Assembly (NCBI GenBank): GCA_024233215.1
Contig: JACKPW010000001.1
Location: 744,001-808,000, forward strand
Reading direction: 5' to 3'
Source: Verrucomicrobiales bacterium
Lineage (GTDB): Bacteria; Verrucomicrobiota; Verrucomicrobiia; Limisphaerales; J093
DNA: 64,000 bases
How positions within the stretch are numbered: the stretch's first letter is position 1; each line of letters opens with the position of its first letter. The notes beneath the pieces are model-generated. The model was not told where the DNA came from and did not search any database. It was given only the letters and a program-made list of their open reading frames with translations. A program made the position numbers and the translations under genes. This document shows, one piece after another, positions 1 through 8,919 of the stretch.

Positions 1-237
1 CCCGGGATCGCCGTATTCGCCGGCAGGGCCGCCGCGGGACTGACGCTCGCGGCCGAAGACGGCTTTCCGGTCGCCGCTGCCGGCTGGCACAGCCGCTTGA
101 CCACCCTCATTTGCGGCCGGGATGTCTTCGTCGAACTGCTGTCCACGAACCGGGCCTGGCCCGCCTTCAACTTTCCCGAAGCCGGGGTCTCGGCCGGGAT
201 CGCAAACCCACAACCAACGGAATCCCTCCAACCATGA
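1..237 (+). CDS. 3' end of an unidentified gene (partial)
   Basis: Frame 1 is open from the window edge to a TGA at 235-237. It gives about 78 residues rich in Ala and Gly, ending in NPQPTESLQP. Nearly every codon has G or C in the third position, as in the clear genes nearby, which is the main reason to call it coding. The stop overlaps the next start as ATGA, suggesting translational coupling to the lipoprotein at 234. No family was recognised from the fragment, and the upstream part lies outside the window. Confidence 0.5.
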   Translation, partial: PGIAVFAGRAAAGLTLAAEDGFPVAAAGWHSRLTTLICGRDVFVELLSTNRAWPAFNFPEAGVSAGIANPQPTESLQP

Positions 238-1169
238 AATCCCTGATGTTCCCGCTCGCCATCGCGGCGGTCGCCGGCCTGCTCACGACCGGTTGCTCCA
301 ACAAGGTAGTGTTCGCCACCCACACGTCCCTCGGCCTGGACGTTTCCGGGACCGCGGAGGTGCCCGACCATGTCTCCCTGAGCTACGATCGCGAGGAGGC
401 CGCCATCGTCCCCCGCAAGGCCGACGGCCAGGCGCACTCGGTCTATGGCGGTCTGGACACCGACATCTCCTGGTGGCACGGCTCGGTCATCAAACAGACC
501 TTCGCCACGGGCGAAGCCGCCAAGATCGCCACCAACCCCGAAACCGAGGTCTCAACCGACGACACCGATAACGACAGCACCAAGCCGTTGGTCTTCGTCA
601 CCGGGACCACCTTCGGACTCCACCTCTCCGCGGGCCAAGGCCAGATCAAGCCCGATCTGCTCATGGGCTATCGCCGCGGTGAGGCCGCCTACATCCCGGT
701 CCCGGATCCCAACCAGGAGGTTCGTTCCGTCTACGCGGATCTGTTGATCAACAGCAAGTCCTCCCCGAGCCGCGACAGTGGGAAGGGCACTGAAACGACG
801 ATCACCACGGAGTTCCCCTCCGATAGCGGCGTGCGGATCAAGCAGTCGTTCGCCACCGGAGTGGCGGCCGAGAACCTTGCCCGGACCAAGGATGTCCGGA
901 CCAAACTGGCGGCTGCGGCGGGGATCTCCCCACAGGCCCTCGCAGACAAGGCCGCCACCGAGGCCGCCATCGAGGACCGGGTCAGGAACCTGCCGGCCGG
1001 GAAGCAGAACGAACTCTTCCAGTGGGCCGACACCACTTTCCCGGACGAAAGCCAGGGACAACTCGCGGCCCGGGCTTCCGTGCCGCACTTCGTCAACGCG
1101 TTCCTGCCGCAACTGGACGCCGAAGGTCAGCAGGCCGTTGTCGTTAAACTCAACCAACTGGAGAACTGA
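234..1169 (+). CDS. Secreted lipoprotein with an internal duplication
   Basis: A 311-residue protein. The ATG at 234 is chosen over upstream in-frame starts because it begins a short basic and hydrophobic signal peptide ending in LLTTGC, so Cys21 is the likely lipidated residue. The mature part holds two related modules, about residues 25-96 and 119-211. Each begins VFxTxTxxGL, contains an SY/GYDR-like then EAAxxP segment and an SVYxxL segment, and closes IKQ[ST]FATGxAA. The last hundred residues are helical and Ala-rich. No enzymatic motif is seen. The start overlaps the preceding stop, and a small DUF4177-like gene follows 2 bp downstream, so the three look like one operon. Envelope location is inferred from the lipobox; function is unknown. 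Confidence 0.85.
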   Translation: MKSLMFPLAIAAVAGLLTTGCSNKVVFATHTSLGLDVSGTAEVPDHVSLSYDREEAAIVPRKADGQAHSVYGGLDTDISWWHGSVIKQTFATGEAAKIATNPETEVSTDDTDNDSTKPLVFVTGTTFGLHLSAGQGQIKPDLLMGYRRGEAAYIPVPDPNQEVRSVYADLLINSKSSPSRDSGKGTETTITTEFPSDSGVRIKQSFATGVAAENLARTKDVRTKLAAAAGISPQALADKAATEAAIEDRVRNLPAGKQNELFQWADTTFPDESQGQLAARASVPHFVNAFLPQLDAEGQQAVVVKLNQLEN

Positions 1170-1171
1170 CC

Positions 1172-1357
1172 ATGCCTGTATACCACCGCATCGAAGTCGT
1201 GGACCTGACCCTGGTCGACCTGGTCACCAGCAAGACCAAGCGCAATGAACTCAAACGCGCGTTGGACGCCCACGGGGAAAACGGATGGACCACCGCGCAG
1301 ATCGAGGAGGCCGGCGGCCGCCTGCTCGTGCTGATGACCAAGCAGGAAACGGAGTAG
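1172..1357 (+). CDS. Small DUF4177-like protein
   Basis: A 61-residue protein that starts two bases after the lipoprotein stop, with a GGAG-like site inside the end of that gene. The pattern (a beta strand YHRIEVVDL, a helix ending in a Leu/Ala-rich stretch, ENGWTTAQI, then a final strand RLLVLMTK) resembles the short DUF4177 fold, in which a Gly-Trp follows the helix. The match is by shape and the GW position only. Its role is unknown. Tight spacing suggests co-translation with the lipoprotein. Confidence 0.7.
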   Translation: MPVYHRIEVVDLTLVDLVTSKTKRNELKRALDAHGENGWTTAQIEEAGGRLLVLMTKQETE

Positions 1358-1558
1358 GCGAGAGACGCAGAACTCCACCCCAGGAGCGGGGACAGCCTCG
1401 TCCGCGAGCACGAACGGTGATCGGAGACGAACCGGTCGGCGTCCGCATCGGCTCCCCCCATCCGGTTTGCCCGGCAGGAAAGCGCCCGGCGTCGCGGAAC
1501 CGGGGGCCCCCTGAAAACGGGGATTCCCCCGCCACGCCAGCTTGCCTAGAATCCTCGC

Positions 1559-3451
1559 ATGAACCGACTCCTTCGACTCGTCTGCTGTCTCCTTTTCGGA
1601 GTGACCCCCTTCCATCTCGCGAAGGCGGCCAGCGCCGATCGGCCCAACGTCATCTTCCTCATGGACGATGAACTCGGTTACTACGAACCGGCGTTCATGG
1701 GCGGGCAAACCATCCAGACCCCCAACCTGGACCGGATGGCCGCCGAGGGCATCGTGTTCAACAACCTGTTCGCCGGCTCCTCGGTCTGCGCCCCCACCCG
1801 TTGCACCTTCCTGACCGGCAAACACAGCGGGCATACCTCGGTTCGTTCCAACGGGGGCGGCACGCCGTTGCGCGCGGAGGAGATCACCATCGCCTCGATG
1901 CTCAAGCCACTGGGTTACGCCACGGGCGGTTTCGGCAAATGGGGTTGTGGAGGGCGGGACTCGACTGGCGTGCCGGAAAAACACGGCTTCGACGTCTTCC
2001 TCGGCTACTATGACCAGGTCCACGCGCACTCGTACTACCCGCCCTACCTCATCCGCAACAGCGAGGAGGTCCCGCTGCCCGGCAACCACGGCCTCAGCGA
2101 TGGCCAGACCTATTCGCACTACGTGATCCACAACGCGGCGATGCAGTTCATTCGCGCCAACGCCAACCGGCCGTTCTTCGCCTACCTGCCCTACACCCCG
2201 CCGCATGGGTTGTTCGACATTCCCGACGACGATCCCGCCTGGGGCCTCTACAAGGACAAGCCCTGGCCGGAGCAGGCCCGTCGTTATGCGGCCATGACCA
2301 CCATGGTGGACCGGCAGGTCGGCGAAATCCTCGCGCTCCTCAAGGAACTGGGCATCGAGGACCGCACGCTGGTGTTCTTCAGCGGCGACAACGGCGGGGC
2401 GGATTACTTCGCCTCGGCGGCCCATCCAAGGGGTGTTCACTCCGCCAACAAGAACCCGCAAACCGGCGTCGAGTACCGCGGCAAGAAGGGCAACCTTTAC
2501 GAAGGCGGTCTGCGCATCCCGTTCATCGCGCGTTGGCCCGGCCGCATCGCTCCCGGACGAATCACCGACCATCTCGGGTATTTCCCCGACATCCTGCCCA
2601 CCGTTGCCGAGGTCACCGGCGCGCAGGCCCCGGGGGACATCGACGGTCTCAGCCTGTTGCCCACGCTCATCGGGGAGAAGGCGGCCGGTCACCCACAGGC
2701 GCAGCACGAGTATCTCTATTGGGAAATCGGCGGGTGGACCGCCATCCGGCAGGGCGACTGGCGCGCGGTCAAACCACCGCAGGCAAAAGTATGGGAACTC
2801 TACGACCTGGCAACCGACCCGGGCGAGTCGAAGGACCTTGCCTCCGAACGACCCGAGATCGCCGCCCGCCTCGCCGCCCTGGCCGCGTCGGCCCATGAAC
2901 CGGTTCGCGAGGGCACCTTCAGCCGCACCGACCGCCATGAGCGCGATCGCCGTGCCAAGTTCGGCAAGCAGGATGAACCCGAACCCGAACCCCGGGTCAA
3001 CCCCATGCCCACCCAGGGCCTCATCCCCAACCAGGGCTGGAAGATCGTGCGTTTCAGCAGCGAAAACGCGTCCAATGGCAAGCTCGCCCGCAACGCCATC
3101 GACGGGAAACCCGGCACGTGGTGGCACAGTCGGTTTGGCGAGAACGCCGCGCGACCGCCACACGAACTCGTCATCGACCTGGGTACCACCCGCACCATCC
3201 GCGGGTTCGTCTATCTGGGTCGTCAGGACGCCAGTTGGAACGGTGCCATCAAGGACGTTGAATTCGGTGTCAGCGACAATCCGAATCAGTTTGGTCCCCC
3301 GGTCGCGAAGGCCGCGCTCGCAAAATCGAAGAAGCCGCAGACCGTTGCGTGCCCGGAAACCAAGGGGCGCTACGTCCGCTTGCACGCCCTGTCCGAATAC
3401 GGTGGCGGAGGGTTCGCCACGGCGTCGGAGCTGGGAGTCATCGGCGAGTAA
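1559..3451 (+). CDS. Secreted arylsulfatase with C-terminal F5/8-type carbohydrate-binding domain
   Basis: A 630-residue family S1 sulfatase that hydrolyses sulfate esters, probably on a polysaccharide. A signal peptide covers about residues 1-25. Metal-binding Asp36-Asp37 lie in FLMDDELG. The formylglycine motif is C77-A-P-T-R81, the Cys-type sequence needing FGE or anSME maturation; neither enzyme is in the window. FSGDNGG is the usual second metal site. Residues of about 500-630 look like a discoidin/F5-8 type C domain (WWHSRFG, ELVIDLGTTRTIRGFVYLGRQ, GRYVRLHALSE), which would bind the glycan. The start follows a possible -10 box TAGAAT at 1544-1549. A sialidase-like gene follows 12 bp after the stop, so the two probably act on one substrate, which is not known. 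Confidence 0.93.
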   Translation: MNRLLRLVCCLLFGVTPFHLAKAASADRPNVIFLMDDELGYYEPAFMGGQTIQTPNLDRMAAEGIVFNNLFAGSSVCAPTRCTFLTGKHSGHTSVRSNGGGTPLRAEEITIASMLKPLGYATGGFGKWGCGGRDSTGVPEKHGFDVFLGYYDQVHAHSYYPPYLIRNSEEVPLPGNHGLSDGQTYSHYVIHNAAMQFIRANANRPFFAYLPYTPPHGLFDIPDDDPAWGLYKDKPWPEQARRYAAMTTMVDRQVGEILALLKELGIEDRTLVFFSGDNGGADYFASAAHPRGVHSANKNPQTGVEYRGKKGNLYEGGLRIPFIARWPGRIAPGRITDHLGYFPDILPTVAEVTGAQAPGDIDGLSLLPTLIGEKAAGHPQAQHEYLYWEIGGWTAIRQGDWRAVKPPQAKVWELYDLATDPGESKDLASERPEIAARLAALAASAHEPVREGTFSRTDRHERDRRAKFGKQDEPEPEPRVNPMPTQGLIPNQGWKIVRFSSENASNGKLARNAIDGKPGTWWHSRFGENAARPPHELVIDLGTTRTIRGFVYLGRQDASWNGAIKDVEFGVSDNPNQFGPPVAKAALAKSKKPQTVACPETKGRYVRLHALSEYGGGGFATASELGVIGE

Positions 3452-3463
3452 TCGGCTCCCCCC

Positions 3464-4705
3464 ATGCCCTCCCGACGCACCTTCCTGAACCGCCTTGGCC
3501 TTGGCCTCGCCGGCGGCCTGCTCGAGCTTGCTGAGGGCGCGGAACCCGACGTCGCCCTGATTGCCGGCATCGAGAAGACCACCCTGCTAAGGGGTCGCGA
3601 TGGCAGCGGTCCAACCTGGTTCCATCCCCGCGGCTGCATGGTTCCGGGGCCCGATGGCCCCACCGCCCTCATGACCCTGCAAGTCATCGGCGGTTCGGAC
3701 TATTTCGGCCCGGTGCACTGGATGACCTCGCGGGATTTGGGCCGGACTTGGTCAGCGCCTCAGCCGGTCCCGCCCTTGGGCCGGGTGAAGCAAGCCGACG
3801 GTGCCGAGGAAGGCGTTTGCGACGTGGTCCCGGAGTGGCATGCCCGAACCAGGTCCGTTCTGGCGCTGGGTCACAACGTCTTCTATTCCGGCCCGAAGTT
3901 CTCCGCCAATCAACCGCCACGCTGGCCCATCTACGCGGTCTGGCGGGACGGACGATGGGGTCCTCGCCGCAGGCTGGAGTGGCATGATTCACGGGGTGCC
4001 TACATCTACTCGAACAACTGCGGCCAACGGGTCGTGCTGCCGAACGGCGACATCCTCCTGGCCCTTTCGTTCGGTTCGACGAAAGGCCAATCGCGTTCCG
4101 TTGCCGGCGCAATCTGCTCCTTCGACGGCGAGACCCTGGCAGTCAAAGAAGTGGGCCAACCCATTGCCCACGATCAGGGCCGGGGCCTGTTGGAACCGTC
4201 CGTCACGCGCTTCCAGGACCGTTTCCTCCTCACGATCCGCGCGGAGGACGATCGCGGCTACGTATGCACCAGCCGCGACGGCCTGAACTGGATGCCCAAG
4301 CAACCTTGGACCTGGGACGACGGGGAGCCGTTGACAATGTCGACCACCCAACAGCATTGGCTCACCCATTCCGACGGACTCTTCCTCGTCTATACCCGCC
4401 GCGACTCCAGCAACGTCAACGTCATCCGCTGGCGTTCCCCGCTATGGGTGGCGCAAGTCGATCCGAACACCCTCCGACTCCGCCGCGACACCGAGCGCGT
4501 GGTGCTGCCCTTGGTGGGGGACGGCGTGAACGATCCGAACCGCGTCGCCCTCATGGGCAACTTCCACGTCACTCCCGCCAGCCCCGAAGAGTCGTGGGTC
4601 ACCGTGGGCGAATGGCAGCCCCGGAACGACATCCACGGCGATCTCCTCCTGGCCCGCATCCGGTGGAGCCGGCCCAATATCCTGGCGAATCCAGTGCCCA
4701 ACTGA
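3464..4705 (+). CDS. Sialidase-like BNR-repeat secreted protein
   Basis: A 413-residue predicted six-bladed beta-propeller. The N-terminus has a twin-Arg-like start (SRRTFLNRLGLGLAGG), suggesting Tat export. An Asp-box S-R-D-L-G-R-T-W lies near residues 89-96 and a second, weaker one (TSRDGLNW) in the middle. RGCMVPGPDG near residue 60 resembles the Arg/Pro region of exo-sialidase-like proteins. The family includes sialidases and many Asp-box proteins of unknown specificity, so sialic acid is not proven as substrate. It sits 12 bp after the sulfatase and is likely co-transcribed. Confidence 0.85.
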   Translation: MPSRRTFLNRLGLGLAGGLLELAEGAEPDVALIAGIEKTTLLRGRDGSGPTWFHPRGCMVPGPDGPTALMTLQVIGGSDYFGPVHWMTSRDLGRTWSAPQPVPPLGRVKQADGAEEGVCDVVPEWHARTRSVLALGHNVFYSGPKFSANQPPRWPIYAVWRDGRWGPRRRLEWHDSRGAYIYSNNCGQRVVLPNGDILLALSFGSTKGQSRSVAGAICSFDGETLAVKEVGQPIAHDQGRGLLEPSVTRFQDRFLLTIRAEDDRGYVCTSRDGLNWMPKQPWTWDDGEPLTMSTTQQHWLTHSDGLFLVYTRRDSSNVNVIRWRSPLWVAQVDPNTLRLRRDTERVVLPLVGDGVNDPNRVALMGNFHVTPASPEESWVTVGEWQPRNDIHGDLLLARIRWSRPNILANPVPN

Positions 4706-4988
4706 AAGGTCTTCGCGGCAAGACGACCCGATTGGGGAGCGTAAGCTTCGCCGGCGGACTCACCGGCCGTGACGGACACCTGACCGATTCTCCCCGGAGT
4801 TGGTGCGTTGGCGCGGAAACGAGCCTTGCGGCCCTGCCAGACTTGCGGCATAAGCCCGGCATGCAACATCAAACCCGCCTCATCCGGTCCGAAGAAGGAC
4901 AGGCGGTGAGTTGACGATCCCTCCCCAAGTACCATTCTCGGGGGAGAACGCTTGAAGAACAGACGACATCCACCGAAGTCCCGCGCCT

Positions 4989-6123
4989 ATGTATCTCAAA
5001 GAGGCTGCAATCCTAAACCTGCGCGTGTTTGCCGGGGCAGAGGCCACCTTCCAGTATCCGAATCGCACCTGCGCATCAGGCGAGCGGAAACCGGATTACC
5101 CCAACCTCAACCTCATCCTCGGCAACAACGGTGCGGGGAAATCCACACTGCTCAAAGCAATCGCCCTCGCCTGCCTCGGCCCGCTGGTGGAGAAGTTCTC
5201 TCCCTACCTGCTGGTGCGCCGCTCGCGTACGGCGAAGAAATCCGGGAAAGCAGTTCAAGATGCGGTTGACATCTTCCCCGATGATCGAGCCATTGTCCGG
5301 ACGCTCTTCCAATGCACGTGGCAGGATCTTGGAGGGAAGAAACCCTCCATCAGGACCGAGGACTTACAGTGGTCTTTCAACATCAACCGCACCGGAGACG
5401 AGGAGTCCATCGAAGTGCTCGATTCGCCGAAGGGCGACATAACGGAGGCAACCCGCACGCTGTGGGCACCGATCCACCAGCATTCCTCTCCCGCCTTCCT
5501 TGCCGTGGGCTATGGCGCGACGCGGCGGGTGGACACCGATCCAAATGCGCCGACTCCGACGCAACGGCTGCGCACGCTGCCTTTGCGCCATCAACGCATC
5601 CAAAGCCTGTTCACGGAGGGATACACGTTGGTGCCGCTGGGTAACTGGCTGCCCCAACTGGAGGCACGGAATCCGGGGCGCTTCAAACAGGTGCTTCACC
5701 GCATCAATGAAGTCCTGCCGGGCGATATTGAGTTCACGGCGCGCCTGGACAGCACCGGCGAGTATTTGTTCTGCCAGCAGGGCGCCCTCGTTCCCTTCGC
5801 GGCTCACCATCCGGTTCTTCCGGCTGAACCGCGCCGCGCCGGGGGGAACCACGGAGGTGGAAGAGGGTCGGGAGAATCTCTATCGAGCCCGGGCCGAAGC
5901 CATCAGCAGTCTCGCCGATTGCCTCGATGCCATTGAGACCTCCACCAACCAGAAAGTGCTGGAGGCTCGCAGGAAGAAGGTCCAGCGCCTGACTTCGGAT
6001 TCGAGTCCGCACGCCAACTGCTGCCAATCCTTCCTGCGCCTCTGGGCCGAACCGGCCACCCGCACCCAAGCCGTCAGCCACTGGATGGATGCGGAGACCT
6101 ACCTCCAGTCGCAGAATCCCTGA
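4989..6123 (+). pseudogene. AAA-family ATPase (SMC/RecF-like) with central deletion and frameshift
   Basis: The N-terminal part reads MYLKEAAILNLRVF and carries a Walker A, GNNGAGKST, at about residues 45-53, as in predicted ATP-binding or AAA_15-type proteins. The frame is normal up to about 5800 (GALVPFAA). It then jumps: the family's C-terminal signature IRFFRLNR...VEEGRENLY continues in another frame from about 5812 to the stop at 6123. The Walker B and D-loop section expected between these parts (roughly a hundred or more residues by memory of the family) is absent. This fits an internal deletion rather than a sequencing slip, and the product cannot be an active ATPase. In defence islands such ATPases often pair with nucleases; none is visible here. 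Confidence 0.8.
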
Positions 6124-6229
6124 AATCCAGGAAGCCTGCGAACGGTTCGCAAATCGCATTGCGGCTGAAGTTCGCCGGTGCCAGACTCGCGCCCATACGC
6201 CAGTCCATGCAGCCGGAACAACCGACCGG

Positions 6230-6799
6230 ATGAACGATCAGCCGACCACGCAACTGCTTCCAATCGAGCGCGTCAGAAGCCTCATTCACCTGGCGCGTGG
6301 GGAGAAAGTGCTCTTGGACAGCGATTCGGCAATGCTCTACGGCGTGACCACGGGCGCACTCAACCGGGCGGTCAAACGCAACGTCACCCGTTTCCCTCCT
6401 GACTTCATGTTTCAACTCACCGCCGGGGAGGCGGGCATCTTGAAATGCCAAATTGGCATTTCAAGTTCAGACCACGGCGGCCGACGTCGCTCGCTGCCCT
6501 ACGCCTTTACCGAACAGGGCGTGGCCATGCTTTCGAGCGTCCTCCGGAGCGAGCGCGCCGTGCAGGTCAACGTGGCCATCATGCGCGCCTTCGTAAGCCT
6601 GCGTCGGCTGCTGACCGGCAACGAAGCGCTGGCGCGGAAGCTGGACGAACTGGAGCGCCGACTCGAAGGCCAGGACCAAGCCATCCGGTCCCTTTTCGAG
6701 GCGATCCGGGAACTCGCAGCCCCGTCTCCCGAACGGAAAGGCGAGATCGGCTTCCACGTGAGAGAGGAGACTATCCCCTACAGAACCCCAAGGAAATGA
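6230..6799 (+). CDS. ORF6N-domain DNA-binding protein
   Basis: A 189-residue protein. The ATG at 6230 (MNDQPTTQLLP) is preferred over the longer frame because ORF6N proteins begin shortly before the I-E-x-V-R-x-L-I segment seen here. LLDSDSAMLYGVTTGALNRAVKRN and RFPPDFMFQLT are the family hallmarks; the rest has the usual AFTEQGVAMLSSVL and a coiled-coil tail (KLDELERRLEGQ). ORF6N domains occur in phage antirepressor-like and plasmid proteins and are often near mobile or defence genes. Its stop overlaps the ATG of the broken TIR gene (ATGA), so the two were probably co-translated. Confidence 0.88.
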   Translation: MNDQPTTQLLPIERVRSLIHLARGEKVLLDSDSAMLYGVTTGALNRAVKRNVTRFPPDFMFQLTAGEAGILKCQIGISSSDHGGRRRSLPYAFTEQGVAMLSSVLRSERAVQVNVAIMRAFVSLRRLLTGNEALARKLDELERRLEGQDQAIRSLFEAIRELAAPSPERKGEIGFHVREETIPYRTPRK

Positions 6800-7224
6800 C
6801 CAGCCCCAGCGAATTCCAATACGGCGTCTCTCTGAGTCACAGCGCGAAGGACAAGGCGGTGGTGCGGCCGCTGGCGGAGCAGTTGCTGAAGGACGGGCTG
6901 AAGGGGTGGTTCGATGAATGGGTGCTCCAGCCGGGCGACAGCATCCCGGCAAAGATCGAGGAAGGACCTCTGCCTTTCGGATTTCGGCCTTCGGATTTCG
7001 GATTTCCCCCGCTCTGCATGTCGGCGAATGCGTTCGGGTCGGACTGGGCGCAATTGGAGGCCGGCACGTTCCGCATGCAGGGGTATCACGCCCTTCGCGA
7101 CGGCACTCTGCCGGATGAAAAGGAGTTGGCCACTAGTGAGCAGACATGCAACAGAAATCAATCAGCAAACGTCCGCCATCTTCCTCATTTCATTTCCAAC
7201 GACACCAAAACCAGATCCGCGTGA
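6796..7224 (+). pseudogene. Broken TIR-domain gene interrupted by a short repeat
   Basis: The first half is a clear TIR domain (YGVSLSHSAKDKAVVRPLAE, then GWFDEWVLQPGDSIPAKIEEG). Where the related protein at 8920 continues LEHSRVQVLCMSAN, this copy instead has PLPFGFRPSDFGFPPLCMSANAFGSDWAQLEAGTF. The segment after strand C is therefore replaced by translation of a TTCGGATT-rich repeat. After TFRMQGYHALRDG the sequence no longer follows the family and stops early (143 residues in all). The central strand is lost and the C-terminal helix and Arg-rich region are missing, so NADase or signalling activity is unlikely. It overlaps the ORF6N stop by ATGA and precedes the PLD gene by 4 bp. Confidence 0.75.
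6974..7007. repeat. Short TTCGGATT-type degenerate repeat inside the TIR gene
   Basis: Four near-copies of TTCGGATTTCGG/CC in a row lie within the TIR reading frame. Similar period-7 to period-9 tracts of other units recur at gene borders in this window (24127, 42102, 51250). This one is in frame and replaces conserved TIR residues. Confidence 0.6.
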
Positions 7225-7228
7225 ACAC

Positions 7229-8872
7229 ATGAGAACCTACAGAAAGAACAAAGACTTCGCCGTTCAAGCGTATGCCGGGACGACCGGCATTCTGCTGGCG
7301 ATGAACGTCAGCAACCGGCGGCGCAAAGACCTGCTTGGATTCGCGCTTGAGCGCCGCGCCGGCGGCGCTGCCGGCAAGTATGAATTCCAATGGTCCAGCC
7401 TGCACTTTCCGGGGAAGGAGCACACGAACAAGAAGTTCAACGCCACACCGAGCGACAAAGCGCCTTTTCAGAAGTTTCGCTGGGGCATCTACAACGTCGA
7501 GCCGGGTAATGCCTATGATTTTCGCGTCTATCCCGTCTATGGCACGCCCGACACCCCGGATCTCGATGACCCGCTGGAACTGAACCTGAGCACTCACAGT
7601 GCGTCAGTGGGCGATCATTCCGTCATCTTCAATCGCGCCGTCGCGGCCAGCCAGGCTTTTGAGCGCAAGTTTCCCGAGGTCGAGAAACTGCTCAAGAAAC
7701 ACAAGAAACTGCCCATCGAAAAGTGGCCGGCCGAAGCCGCCGCCTGGCTCACGCGTGGGGTGCTCGATCAAATTCTCGGCATTATCGAGAAGGCAACGGA
7801 CAAGAACTGGGCACTCGATATCGCGATCTACGAATATGAATTGCAGGCAATCGTCCAGGCCGTCAACGAGGCACATGCGCGTGGGGTCACGCTGCGGATC
7901 ATCTACGAAGCCGCGCCGGGTGAAAAACAGACTGCGCAGAATGAGGCGAGCTTGAGAAAGATCCCGAAGGCCGCCAAACGCGCCCGCGTTCCCCTAGCCA
8001 TCTTCCACGACAAATTCATCGTTCTCAGCAAGGTCGAGGGCGGCAAGCGAAAGCCGCAGGAGGTGCTGTGCGGTTCGACGAATTTCACCGAGAACGGCGT
8101 CTATCGCCAGGCCAATGTGGTGCATGTCATCCGTCGCGAAGATGCCGCAACACAATATGCCGGGATGTTCGAGGAGCTATGGACCACGGCGGACGATGGC
8201 GCAGCCACGCGCAAGTGGGTGGATAGGAACAATCCGGTCGAGGCTGGTCGCGGCGTGAATATCGGATTCAGCCCTCGGTCGGGCATCCCCGACCTTCAAT
8301 TGTTTGAGAAACTGATCAAGGGCGCCAAACGCGACATTCTCTTCAGCACCGCCTTCGATCTCTACGACACCATTGACGACGCGCTGCTGGGCGATCCAGG
8401 CGACCCCATCCTTCGTTACGGGCTGCAAAACTCGAGGAGCCGTATCACGGGCTTTCACGCTGACCGCGATGCGGATTTCGTCGTAAAGGCGCTGCTGCCC
8501 AAGGGCCTTGAAGGCTGGCAGGCGGAGAGCACCAAGGGCCAGGTCGGCAGCCTGCTGGTGCATACAAAGGTTGTGATCGTCGATTTCACCGGGAAAAAAC
8601 CCACCGTCATCAGCGGCTCGCACAATCTGTCTCGCAACGCCTCCTATTCGAACGACGAAAACTATCTGATCATCCGCGGCGATACCGACCTCGCCGACTG
8701 CTACGGGTGCGAAGTGCTCCGCTTTTACGACCATTACCGCTTCCGTTACTATGCGTCGCATGACAAAACAAAGAAGCCGCCGATGCTCGAACCGAATTCG
8801 AGTTGGACCGACCCTTACTTCAAGAATGGCACACTGAAGAGGCTGGATCGCGAGCGATTCTGTGCGCTCTGA
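7229..8872 (+). CDS. Phospholipase D-like protein with two HKD motifs
   Basis: A 547-residue protein. The ATG at 7229 is taken because it lies just after the TIR remnant's stop and begins a coherent domain. Residues about 10-125 look like a beta-sandwich (fibronectin III-like: WGIYNVEPGNAYDFRVYPVYG). The catalytic part has H260-D-K262 followed by GSTNFTENG, and H445-T-K447-VVIVD452 followed by GSHNLS, the paired HKD motifs of the PLD superfamily. No signal peptide is evident, so it is probably cytoplasmic. Members include phospholipases, nucleases (Nuc/BfiI type) and NucC-like defence enzymes; the sequence cannot tell which. The gene lies between the TIR remnant and the TIR-patatin gene. Codon third positions are visibly less GC-rich than in the flanking metabolic genes, suggesting transfer. 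Confidence 0.85.
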   Translation: MRTYRKNKDFAVQAYAGTTGILLAMNVSNRRRKDLLGFALERRAGGAAGKYEFQWSSLHFPGKEHTNKKFNATPSDKAPFQKFRWGIYNVEPGNAYDFRVYPVYGTPDTPDLDDPLELNLSTHSASVGDHSVIFNRAVAASQAFERKFPEVEKLLKKHKKLPIEKWPAEAAAWLTRGVLDQILGIIEKATDKNWALDIAIYEYELQAIVQAVNEAHARGVTLRIIYEAAPGEKQTAQNEASLRKIPKAAKRARVPLAIFHDKFIVLSKVEGGKRKPQEVLCGSTNFTENGVYRQANVVHVIRREDAATQYAGMFEELWTTADDGAATRKWVDRNNPVEAGRGVNIGFSPRSGIPDLQLFEKLIKGAKRDILFSTAFDLYDTIDDALLGDPGDPILRYGLQNSRSRITGFHADRDADFVVKALLPKGLEGWQAESTKGQVGSLLVHTKVVIVDFTGKKPTVISGSHNLSRNASYSNDENYLIIRGDTDLADCYGCEVLRFYDHYRFRYYASHDKTKKPPMLEPNSSWTDPYFKNGTLKRLDRERFCAL

Positions 8873-8919
8873 TCGGAAACGGACATCCTCGAATGGCTTT
8901 CTTGATTTAGGATCGTGCC

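Noticed and set aside
1127..3385. 752-residue minus-strand frame over the first sulfatase
   Set aside because: Opposite a clear sulfatase with Cys-type motif; no domain match.
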